Shown here: piece by piece, positions 33,228 to 40,105 of the stretch | Numbering within the stretch: position 1 is the first letter of the stretch | Layout: each line of letters starts with the position of its first letter | Notes under the pieces: generated by a model | Seen by the model: only the letters and a program-made list of their open reading frames with translations | Database searches by the model: none | What the model was told of the DNA's origin: nothing | Program-made: the position numbers and the translations under genes | DNA from: Cellulomonas fimi | GTDB taxonomy: Bacteria > Actinomycetota > Actinomycetes > Actinomycetales > Cellulomonadaceae | Assembly (NCBI RefSeq): GCF_012952065.1 | Contig: NZ_JABCJJ010000022.1 | Span: 1-42,584, forward strand | Length of the DNA stretch: 42,584 nucleotides | Reading direction: 5' to 3'

Positions 33228-33242
33228 GTCACCTGTGGTGAC
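33228..33242. promoter_or_regulatory. Operator-like palindrome upstream of ccmA
   Basis: GTCACC-TGT-GGTGAC, a perfect 6+6 palindrome, followed 3 bases later by TCACC. It lies in the gap between the multicopper oxidase stop and ccmA and could bind a regulator of the ccm operon. Confidence 0.4.
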
Positions 33243-33286
33243 AATCACCATGACCTCGCCGTGCGGCGTGCCCCGACGAGCTCGCG

Positions 33287-34885
33287 TCAGGCGAGGTACG
33301 ACAGCACGGTCATCATGCCCAGCTCACCGTGGTAGATGTTGTGGCAGTGGATCAGCCACTGGCCGGGGTTGTCGGCCTGGAGGTCCACCGAGAGGGTCTC
33401 CATCGGGAGCACGTTGACCGTGTCCTTGCGGATGCCACGCCCGCCACGGGCCGCGAGCGCGAAGGTGTGGCCGTGGACGTGCATGGGGTGGAACATCATC
33501 GACTCGTTGCGCAGGACGAGCCGGACGCGCTCGTCGCGTCGGATCTCCAGCGGCTCGTGGTCCCCGAAGGCCGCTCCGTTGATGAACCACTGCCGACCGC
33601 CGTCCACCATCTGCAGCGCCAGCTCGAGCTCCCGGTCGACCCCGCGCGGTTCCAGCGCGGCCGCCTCGGTGGCCCGCAGGTCCGCGTAGCTGAGCAGACG
33701 GCCCCCGAGCTCCGCGGGGCGCGCGACCGCGGACGGCGTCTCGCCGGAGGCGGTGCGGAGGACGGCGAAGCCGGGCGCGGCGTCCTTGCCCTCGGGGACG
33801 GCGACGACCGGGAACGCGCCGTCGCCCGCGGTGATCACCACGTCGTAGCGCTCACCCATGCCGATGATGAGCGTGTCGACCTCCACCGGCTCCACCGGGA
33901 AGCCGTCGGTGTGCGTCACGGTCAGGCGGTGGCCGCCGACCGCGAACCGGTACGCGGTGTCGCCACCGGCGTTGATGATCCGCAGGCGGAGCCGGCGCCC
34001 GGGTGCCGCGTCGATGACGAAGGGGTTCTCGGGGACCCGCCCGTTGACCAGGTGTGCGGGGTAGACGACGTCGCCGGTGTCGGCACCGAGGGGCTGGGCC
34101 GCGGACGGCATGCTGCCCTCCATGTCCATCCCGTCCATGCCCTCCATCCCGTCCATGCCCTCCATGCCTTCCATGGAGTCCATGCCAGCCATGGAGTCGT
34201 CGCCCATCACCATCCCCTCGCGGCGCATGCGCTCGAGGACGGCGTCGGGAGAGTCGCCCCACCCGTCGGTCCAGTCGTCCAGCACCAGGACGACCTCGTC
34301 GTCGTAGCGCCCGGGCTCCGCCGGGTCCTCGACGATCAGCGGCGCCTGCAGCCCCCGGTCGAGCTGCACCCCGACGTGCGGGTGGAACCAGTACGTTCCG
34401 GGGTCGGGGACCACGAACGCGTAGTCGAAGCTCGCGCCCGCGGCCACCGGGTCCTGGGTCAGGCCGGGCACGCCGTCCATGTCGTTGCGCAGCGCGAGAC
34501 CGTGCCAGTGCACGGTCGTCTCGGCGGGCAGGTCGTTGACGAGCCGGACCCGCAGCTCGTCCCCGGCCGTCACGCGGATCTCCTTGCCGGGGACGACGCC
34601 GTCGTACGCCCAGGTCTGCACCGCCCGCCCGGCGAGGTCCAGCGTCGTCGGGGCGGCGCGCAGCTCGCGGCGCACCACCGTGCCGGTGGCCCGCCGCGCC
34701 GCCTCGGTCTGGGCGACGGAGGCGGCACCTGGTCCGACGGGCGCCGCGCCGGCGAAGAGCCGGGTGCCGGCGAACGCGCCGCCGCCCACGACGACGAGCC
34801 CGGCGGCGCCGAACTGCAGGAATCGCCGCCGGCTCAGGTCCTTGCGGGCATCAGGCGTGGAACGCGGACCGGGCGTGGAAGGCAA
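33287..34885 (-). CDS. Tat-exported multicopper oxidase (CopA/laccase-like)
   Basis: A 532-residue cupredoxin oxidase, probably oxidising Cu(I) or another metal outside the cell. A twin-arginine signal SRRRFLQFGAAG lies at 18-29. All four copper motifs are present: HWHG (126-129), FHPHVG (167-172), HPMHVHGH (466-473) and HCHNIYHGELGM (513-524), with type-1 ligands Cys514 and Met524. Residues about 219-259 are Met-rich (13 methionines), like the copper-handling segment of CopA/PcoA. TTG 34885 was chosen because GGATGGAG precedes it by 7 bases and it gives a normal Tat signal; ATG 34993 would add 36 residues with no ribosome site. It is upstream of ccmA on the same strand. Confidence 0.9.
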   Translation of the reverse strand: MPSTPGPRSTPDARKDLSRRRFLQFGAAGLVVVGGGAFAGTRLFAGAAPVGPGAASVAQTEAARRATGTVVRRELRAAPTTLDLAGRAVQTWAYDGVVPGKEIRVTAGDELRVRLVNDLPAETTVHWHGLALRNDMDGVPGLTQDPVAAGASFDYAFVVPDPGTYWFHPHVGVQLDRGLQAPLIVEDPAEPGRYDDEVVLVLDDWTDGWGDSPDAVLERMRREGMVMGDDSMAGMDSMEGMEGMDGMEGMDGMDMEGSMPSAAQPLGADTGDVVYPAHLVNGRVPENPFVIDAAPGRRLRLRIINAGGDTAYRFAVGGHRLTVTHTDGFPVEPVEVDTLIIGMGERYDVVITAGDGAFPVVAVPEGKDAAPGFAVLRTASGETPSAVARPAELGGRLLSYADLRATEAAALEPRGVDRELELALQMVDGGRQWFINGAAFGDHEPLEIRRDERVRLVLRNESMMFHPMHVHGHTFALAARGGRGIRKDTVNVLPMETLSVDLQADNPGQWLIHCHNIYHGELGMMTVLSYLA

Positions 34886-35041
34886 GGGGGAGCTCCATCC
34901 GTCTCTCGGGATCGTGAAGGGTGCGCCACGGGGCGCCGGGACATCGTCACCGTGCGGCACGAAGGTTCTGCTTGGGGACGATGAAGATCTCATGAAGCCG
35001 CAGGCCCGAGCGGTCGGCGGCGTCCGGCCGACAGTGGTCGG

Positions 35042-36685
35042 TCACCCCAGCAGCAGCGGTCCCAGGGACGCGACGAGCGCGACGGCCGCTGCCACGAGGG
35101 AGACGACCCGTCCGTGCGCGGTGGCACGAGGGATGCTCCGTAGCGGGAACAGGACCTGTCGCCCGAGCACGTAGGCCGCCACCGTCGCGACCAGCACGAG
35201 ACCGCTGCCCACGCCGGGCGCCGTGAGGACGGCCAGCAGGGCGAGAGCCCCGAGGGCTGCGGAGAACCCGGACTCGAGCAGCTGCACCGGGATCCGTCGG
35301 ACCCCGACGCGTCTGTCGGAGGACCAGACGCCCCACCGCGACGACGTCGGCCGGCCCACGCAGCACCCGCCGAACAGGCAGCCGAGCCTGCCGACCGCCA
35401 TCGCGAGGAGCAAGCCGGGCGCCGTGACGTCGAGCGACGTGCCCAGGGGCAGGTCGAGGAGGAACGTGCCCGCCACGAGCGTCGCGACGGTGGTGATGAC
35501 GAAGCCCTGCACCGACAGGCCCTGCGTCACCGGACTGCGTCCTTCTCTGCGGTGCGTGAGCAGGTAGTAGAGCTTGGCACCCGCCAGCCCGAGAGCGCTC
35601 GCGATCACGGTGAGCAGGAACAGGCGCGGTCCGGCCAGGCCGACCTGGCGTGCCAGGATGCTCTGGAGCACGAGCGCGAGGACGAACCCCGTGCCGACCA
35701 GCGCGGGCCATGCGCCGAGGCGCACACCGGGCGCGAGGGCGCCGACGAAGGGCGAGAAGGCGGTGCGGCCCGAGGTCGCAGCCCGCGGCAGCAGAGGGTC
35801 GCGCACCTCCATCCACGGGCTGGGCGCGCCCGCGGGTGCAGGCCGCACCGGCGTGGCCACCACCTCCCACTGACCCGGCGCGACGTCGGGGATCCGGGTG
35901 GTGACGGCGATCCGTCCGGAGCCGGGCAGGACCTTCTCGAGCGTCGACGTCACGGCGAACTCCGTGCGGCCACCCGGTGTCGAGGAGGCGCCCTCGCCGT
36001 CGGCACCACTCTTCAGGCGACCGCGGAGATGCACGTTCAGGGTGTACGGCTCGCCGGCAGGCTCCGCGTCGAACCAGTACGTGACACCCAGGGACTGCTG
36101 GTCGGTGTTCTCGAGCGGGCTGCAGCTGAGCTCCGTGATCGCGACCGGGGAGGGCAGTGCGTGCCGCGCCAGCCTAGGCTGCGAGTCCCGCGGCTGCGTG
36201 GTGGCAGCGGGGGCCGCTTCCGCAGCGGCCGGGGTCGCCGACGGCGACGCGGGGAGGTCGGCAGCGGCGCGCGGTTCCGCTGCGCGTGGCCGAGCCGGTG
36301 ACGGCGTGGCGGCGGCGCGAGGCTGGGCGGGTGACGGCGTGGCGGCGGCGCGAGGCGTGGCGGGCGACGGCGTGGCGGCGGCGCGAGGCGTGGCGGGAGC
36401 GGCTGGACGTCCCTGTTGCCGCGCCTGAGGCGCCTTCTTGCCGCCGGGATCGGGCCGCCGTGCCGGGCGCGCGTCTCGGCGAGGGGTCCGCGTCTCGCCC
36501 GTGCGGAGGGGAGCCGGTCGGTGGGGTTGGCTCGGGGGCGGCGCAGCGGCTCGGAAGAAGGAGGCGCCGGCAGGCTTCTCGCTCGTCGCGCCGCTCGTCG
36601 TGCCGCTCGTCGTGCCGCTCTTCGCGTCGTGGTCGCCCGTCGGTGCAGCCTGCCGGTCCTTCGGCTTGTCGGATCCGGCGGACAT
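35042..36685 (-). CDS. Lgt-family membrane protein fused to a beta-sandwich and a disordered N-terminus
   Basis: A 547-residue protein in three parts. Residues 1-165 are disordered Ala/Pro-rich with 11-residue repeats. Residues about 175-285 form a predicted beta-sandwich domain (PVAITELSCSPLENTDQQSL onward). Residues about 310-545 are a polytopic domain resembling prolipoprotein diacylglyceryl transferase, with GRLGCLFGGCCVGRPTSSRW (432-451) at the place of the Lgt signature (GRxGNFxNxExxGxPT) and RIPVQLLES matching HPxQLYE. The key Asn is Cys, the Glu is Cys, and the essential His before it (HGG) is Gln (SVQG), so true Lgt activity is doubtful. ATG 36685 overlaps a 17-codon frame. Likely in one unit with the oxidase 156 bases downstream. 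Confidence 0.75.
   Translation of the reverse strand: MSAGSDKPKDRQAAPTGDHDAKSGTTSGTTSGATSEKPAGASFFRAAAPPPSQPHRPAPLRTGETRTPRRDARPARRPDPGGKKAPQARQQGRPAAPATPRAAATPSPATPRAAATPSPAQPRAAATPSPARPRAAEPRAAADLPASPSATPAAAEAAPAATTQPRDSQPRLARHALPSPVAITELSCSPLENTDQQSLGVTYWFDAEPAGEPYTLNVHLRGRLKSGADGEGASSTPGGRTEFAVTSTLEKVLPGSGRIAVTTRIPDVAPGQWEVVATPVRPAPAGAPSPWMEVRDPLLPRAATSGRTAFSPFVGALAPGVRLGAWPALVGTGFVLALVLQSILARQVGLAGPRLFLLTVIASALGLAGAKLYYLLTHRREGRSPVTQGLSVQGFVITTVATLVAGTFLLDLPLGTSLDVTAPGLLLAMAVGRLGCLFGGCCVGRPTSSRWGVWSSDRRVGVRRIPVQLLESGFSAALGALALLAVLTAPGVGSGLVLVATVAAYVLGRQVLFPLRSIPRATAHGRVVSLVAAAVALVASLGPLLLG
36300..36398. repeat. 33-base coding tandem repeats in the Lgt-like gene
   Basis: Three 33-base units starting at 36300, 36333 and 36366 on the plus strand encode, on the minus strand, about three copies of A(T/Q)PRAAATPSP. 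They lie in the disordered N-terminal part. Confidence 0.85.
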
Positions 36686-36738
36686 CAGGACTCGCGGTGG
36701 ACGCCACGGTCCACGGTGGCCAGGTTGGTGCTGCTCAT
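36685..36738 (-). CDS. Possible 17-residue leader peptide before the Lgt-like gene
   Basis: A short minus-strand frame (ATG at 36738, reading MSSTNLATVDRGVHRES) ends at a TGA that overlaps the ATG of the Lgt-like gene (TGATG). Such coupling fits a leader peptide, and the Lgt-like gene otherwise lacks a clear ribosome site. A GTGGAC/GTCCAC inverted repeat sits within it. The coding evidence is weak. Confidence 0.25.
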   Translation of the reverse strand: MSSTNLATVDRGVHRES

Positions 36739-37325
36739 CGGCACAGTGTCGCCGCCCTTCCGCGCAGTCTGCAGTTCCGAGCATGGAGAAGTGATGAAGA
36801 TGCCATGCGTGCCAGGACGACGATACCGGTCCGGCGCGCAGGCCCCAGGACCACCCCGTGATCTCGCCGCGCACCTGCTCCCGCCTGGCCCGGGCGACGA
36901 GCACGCCGCGGACCCGACGGCCGCCGAGCCGCGACCGCGCCTGGTCCAGGTGATCCACACGTGGGCAGCGGTCGCCGTCGACCAGGACGACGAGCCCGAT
37001 CGCAGCGCGAGCGCCGCGAGCGAGACGGTCCGGGCAGCAGGCGATCGTCTCCTCGTGGCTGCGCCATCGACGCGCCCATCGGGGCGGGCCGCCTCGACGA
37101 GGCGGTGGAGCTCGCGCTCGAGCTGATCGAGCACCTCGGGCGCGTGTGGAACGACTACTTCCTCGGCGCGATCCGGCGCGCGGCACTGGCGATCGAGGCG
37201 CCGTCTCGGAGTGTGACGTTTCGCCGGGGAGTCCCCGCGGATGGGCGGGTCGACGTCGCACTCGCCGGCAGGGGTGCCGGGCTCCGGTCGTGAGTGTGCC
37301 GTCTCGCCGGGACCCGTCGGAACCC
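36739..37325. other. Gene-poor junction between the ccm block and flbD
   Basis: No convincing intact gene is seen. On the plus strand, frame 1 at about 37080-37205 reads RLDEAVELALELIEHLGRVW and continues NDYFLGAIRRAALAIEA, which has normal amino-acid composition without a start, so it may be a gene remnant. It begins at a perfect palindrome CCGCCTCG-A-CGAGGCGG (37089-37105). A 20-base near-repeat, GAGTGTG(A/C)CGT(T/C)TCGCCGGG, occurs at 37209-37228 and 37292-37311. Upstream of 37060 the sequence looks like promoter or spacer DNA for the divergent Lgt-like gene. Confidence 0.4.
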
Positions 37326-37354
37326 CTCACACCCGCCGACTCCCCGCCGATCAA
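37326..37354 (+). promoter_or_regulatory. Predicted FliA-type promoter of flbD-motA-motB-fliL
   Basis: CTCA (37326-37329), 16 bases, GCCGATCAA (37346-37354). With the upstream CC it shares CCTCACACCCGCCG-N8-CCGATnAACCC with the flgB promoter. About 53 bases separate it from the flbD ATG. Confidence 0.65.
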
Positions 37355-37407
37355 CCCTGCACAGGGCTCATGGATGGGCCCGCTACTGCTCGGGACCCAC
37401 GGACGGG

Positions 37408-37704
37408 ATGGACATCGTGATCATCGTGACGCGCCTCAACGGCCCGCAGTTCGCGATCAACCCTGACCTGCTCCAGCGCATCGACAGCGCCCCGGACACG
37501 ATCCTCACGCTCGTCGACGGCACCAAGTACATCGTCCAGGAGTCGATGGCCGCGGTCATCGACCTCGTCACGACGTACCGCGCGACCCTCGTCGCTCGCA
37601 GCCAGGACGTGCAGCAGAGCTTCGGCCTGCGCGCTGCGCCGGACGAGCCCGACGACGACGCGCCGCTCGCCACCACCGTCCAGCTCTACCCGCGGAGGGG
37701 CTGA
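37408..37704 (+). CDS. flbD: FlbD family flagellar protein
   Basis: A 98-residue cytoplasmic protein. The signature IIVTRLNGPQFAINPDLLQRID is followed by LTLVDGTKYIVQESMAAVIDLV, the complete small FlbD (FlbD/DUF) domain found between flgE and motA in many Gram-positive clusters. Its function is unknown. The C-terminus adds about 30 acidic and variable residues. ATG 37408 is used; GTG 37417 (giving MIIVTRLNG) is an equally good choice from family alignment. The stop overlaps the motA ATG by one base (TGATG). Confidence 0.85.
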   Translation: MDIVIIVTRLNGPQFAINPDLLQRIDSAPDTILTLVDGTKYIVQESMAAVIDLVTTYRATLVARSQDVQQSFGLRAAPDEPDDDAPLATTVQLYPRRG

Positions 37705-38498
37705 TGGATCCCGCCTCCCTCATCGGGATCGTCGTCGCGCTCGGCGCGGTTCTCGCTGCGATCATCCTCGAGGGCTCGAGCCCGATGTCGGTGATCCTGC
37801 CCGCGCCCATGCTGCTCGTCATCGGCGGCACGCTGGGCGCCGGGCTCATGGGCAGCACCGTCATCGACGCCAAGCGCGCGTTCGGCTCGCTCGGCAAGGC
37901 GTTCACCTTCAAGCCCCCGAACCCGGAGAAGACGGTCGAGACCCTCGTCGACCTCGCCGACCGCGCCCGCCGCGAGGGCCTGCTCGCGCTCGAGGACGCC
38001 GCGCGCGAGATCGACGACGAGTTCCTGCGCAGCGGCCTCCAGGGCGCGATCGACGGCACCGACCCGGACGACCTGCGCACGATCCTCGAGGACCGGATCC
38101 AGACCAAGCGCGCCGCCGACCGGGGCGCGGCCAAGTACTTCACCGACATGGGCGGCTACGCCCCGACGATCGGCATCATCGGTACGGTCGTCTCGCTCGT
38201 GCACGTCCTCGAGAACCTCGCGAAGCCGGAGGAGCTCGGCGAGCTGATCGCGGCCGCCTTCGTCGCGACCCTGTGGGGCCTGCTCTCGGCGAACCTCATC
38301 TGGCTCCCGCTCGGCAGCCGCCTCAAGCGCGCCTCGGACCTGGAGTGCGCGCAGATGGAGGTCGCGGTCGAGGGTCTGCTGGCGGTCCAGGCGGGCGCCA
38401 ACCCGCGTCTGGTCGGCGAGCGGCTGCGCTCGCTCCTGCCGGCAGCCGATCCGAAGGCGGCCGCCAAGGCGGGCGCCGCCAAGAAGGCCGCCGCGTGA
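37704..38498 (+). CDS. motA: Flagellar stator protein MotA
   Basis: A 264-residue stator subunit with four transmembrane helices: SLIGIVVALGAVLAAIIL and the next helix MSVILPAPMLLVIGGTLGAG near the start, then PTIGIIGTVVSLVHVLENL and AAFVATLWGLLSANLIWLP. The conserved prolines and the cytoplasmic charged loop (DLADRARREGLLALEDAARE; residues that contact FliG) are present. The C-terminus is Ala/Lys-rich. The ion used cannot be told reliably from sequence. It overlaps flbD (TGATG) and motB (GTGA). Confidence 0.94.
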   Translation: MDPASLIGIVVALGAVLAAIILEGSSPMSVILPAPMLLVIGGTLGAGLMGSTVIDAKRAFGSLGKAFTFKPPNPEKTVETLVDLADRARREGLLALEDAAREIDDEFLRSGLQGAIDGTDPDDLRTILEDRIQTKRAADRGAAKYFTDMGGYAPTIGIIGTVVSLVHVLENLAKPEELGELIAAAFVATLWGLLSANLIWLPLGSRLKRASDLECAQMEVAVEGLLAVQAGANPRLVGERLRSLLPAADPKAAAKAGAAKKAAA

Positions 38499-39367
38499 GC
38501 ACCGCGCACAGGACCGGTGGCAGGCAGGGCCGCAGCCGCGGCGGCGCCCACGAGGAGGAGCACGAGAACCACGAGCGGTGGGCCGTGTCCTACGCGGACA
38601 TGATGACCGTGCTCGTCGGCCTGTTCATCGTGCTGTACGCGATGAGCCAGGTCGACCAGGTCAAGTTCGAGGCCCTCCGCGACTCGCTCGCCCAGGGCTT
38701 CGGCAACGCGTCCGCGAACGTCCTCGACGGCAGCGCCGGGGTGATGAAGGACGCCGGTGCGGTGCCGAACAGCCCGCAGGCCAGCGGTGAGACGGGGCCG
38801 ATCCAACCCGTCATCGAGGGCGTGCCGGGCAAGGACCCGAACGTCGAGCTCGCCAAGCAGGAGGTCACTCGGCTGCAGCAGATGCAGGCGGAGATCGAGG
38901 CGCGGCTCGCCGCCGTCGGCATGGCGCAGCAGGTCCGGTACCGGATCGACGAGCGGGGGCTCGTCGTCGGGCTCGTGGCGGACGACGTCTTCTTCGACCC
39001 GGCCAGCGCCGCCCTCAAGCCCGCGGCCCAGGCCGTGCTCGACGCCGCCGCGCCGCTGCTCGTCGCGATCCCCGAGGAGATCTCGGTCGAGGGCCACGCC
39101 AACATCATCCCGGTCTCCGGCCGCTACGCGAGCAACTGGGAGCTCTCGGCCGACCGCGCCACCCAGGTGCTGCGGCGCCTGGTCGAGACGGGCGGGGTCC
39201 CGGGCCGCCGCATCTCGGCGATCGGCTTCGGGGACACGCGCCCCCTGCCCGACCCCGACGGGGACCCCCTCGAGGTCAACCGCCGCGTCGACATCGTGAT
39301 CCACAGCGCCGTGCCCGAGCCCGTCCGGGCCCTGGTGCCGAGCGTCATCGCCGGAACGGAAGGATGA
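38495..39367 (+). CDS. motB: Flagellar stator protein MotB
   Basis: A 290-residue peptidoglycan-anchored stator subunit. After a short charged tail it has a single transmembrane helix SYADMMTVLVGLFIVLYAM, in which the aspartate (SYAD) is the ion-binding residue. The C-terminal OmpA-like domain (about 150-275) includes DDVFFDPASAALKPAAQAVL, SVEGHANIIPV and NWELSADRATQVLRRLVE, then FGDTRPLPDPDG and NRRVDIVI. The usual GHTD becomes GHAN. GTG 38495 overlaps the motA stop (GTGA), and ATGA at the end couples it to fliL. Confidence 0.94.
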   Translation: MSTAHRTGGRQGRSRGGAHEEEHENHERWAVSYADMMTVLVGLFIVLYAMSQVDQVKFEALRDSLAQGFGNASANVLDGSAGVMKDAGAVPNSPQASGETGPIQPVIEGVPGKDPNVELAKQEVTRLQQMQAEIEARLAAVGMAQQVRYRIDERGLVVGLVADDVFFDPASAALKPAAQAVLDAAAPLLVAIPEEISVEGHANIIPVSGRYASNWELSADRATQVLRRLVETGGVPGRRISAIGFGDTRPLPDPDGDPLEVNRRVDIVIHSAVPEPVRALVPSVIAGTEG

Positions 39368-39897
39368 CCCCGATGCCCACCGAGCAGCGCGTGATCGCCA
39401 GCACGCCCCGCCCCGCAGGCGGTATCCGGGCCGGGCGGTCCGGGATCTCCGTCGCGCCCGCGCCGGCGGAGGAGAAGGCGAAGCCGACGAGGTCGAGGAA
39501 GAAGCTGCTGCTGCTCCTCGGCGTCGTGGTCGTGCTCGTGGCGGGCGCCGCGGCGTACGTCTTCCTCCTCGCGCCCGACGACGGCGCGGCGCCTCCCCCC
39601 GAGCCGCCGCCCGTGGCGGGCGAGGTGCTGACGGTCCCCTCGATCAGCGTCAACCTCGCGGACGGCCGCTACCTGCGGCTCGGCCTCGGGCTCCAGCTCA
39701 CGGCCGACGTCGAAGAGGCCCCGGAGCCGGCGCGAGCCCTGGATCTCGCGATCGCCCTGTTCTCCGGGCGCAGCATCCAGGAGATCTCCGACCCCACGAT
39801 CCGCGCACAGCTCAAGACCGAGCTCGCGCAGCTGCTCGCCGAGGCGTACGAGGGCGAGGTGATGGACGTCTACCTGACCGACTACGTCACGCAGTGA
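39364..39897 (+). CDS. fliL: Flagellar basal body-associated protein FliL
   Basis: A 177-residue single-pass membrane protein that stabilises the stator. Residues 1-46 are a basic cytoplasmic tail, the membrane helix KLLLLLGVVVVLVAGAAAYV is at about 47-67, and the extracytoplasmic domain contains VPSISVNLADGRYLRLGLGLQL, matching the FliL core (xNLxdgryLrlxixlel). It ends VYLTDYVTQ, typical for the family. It is translationally coupled to motB and followed by a series of hairpins, so it ends this transcription unit. Confidence 0.92.
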   Translation: MTPMPTEQRVIASTPRPAGGIRAGRSGISVAPAPAEEKAKPTRSRKKLLLLLGVVVVLVAGAAAYVFLLAPDDGAAPPPEPPPVAGEVLTVPSISVNLADGRYLRLGLGLQLTADVEEAPEPARALDLAIALFSGRSIQEISDPTIRAQLKTELAQLLAEAYEGEVMDVYLTDYVTQ

Positions 39898-39945
39898 CGT
39901 GGTCCGCGTGACCACCCCGTGGTGCCACCCTGCGAGGTGACATCC

Positions 39946-39990
39946 CATCGGCACGGATGCCGATGCGTTCACGGCGCCATGGAGGGCGCC
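39946..39990 (+). terminator. Hairpin series after fliL
   Basis: CATCGGCA-CGGA-TGCCGATG (39946-39965, 8-base stem, 4-base loop) followed by GGCGCC-6-GGCGCC (39973-39990). A further GTGGTC/GACCAC pair lies just after fliL (near 39900). Together they probably end the flbD-motA-motB-fliL transcript. Confidence 0.6.
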
Positions 39991-40070
39991 ACACCGCTCG
40001 CGCCCCGCGCGAGACGAGGGGCACGGCGCGAGACGACGCGACGTGAGCCGCCACGAGTCGGAGCCGGTTC

Positions 40071-40099
40071 CTCACAACCGTGCGCCCGCCGCCGATCAC
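40071..40099 (+). promoter_or_regulatory. Predicted FliA-type promoter of fliM-fliN-fliO
   Basis: CTCA (40071-40074), 16 bases, GCCGATCAC (40091-40099). It matches the flbD promoter at all key positions. The -10 lies only 7 bases before the GTG at 40106, which would put the transcript start at or very near that codon. Confidence 0.6.
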
Positions 40100-40105
40100 C
40101 CTCTC

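Noticed and set aside
33085-33286. A riboswitch upstream of ccmA
   Set aside because: Some inverted repeats are present but no known riboswitch core could be matched by eye.
36686-37134. A minus-strand gene of about 149 codons starting MLDQLEREL
   Set aside because: Apart from the first residues the sequence is Arg/Gly/Ser/Pro noise, and its start is antisense to the better-composed plus-strand stretch at 37080-37205.
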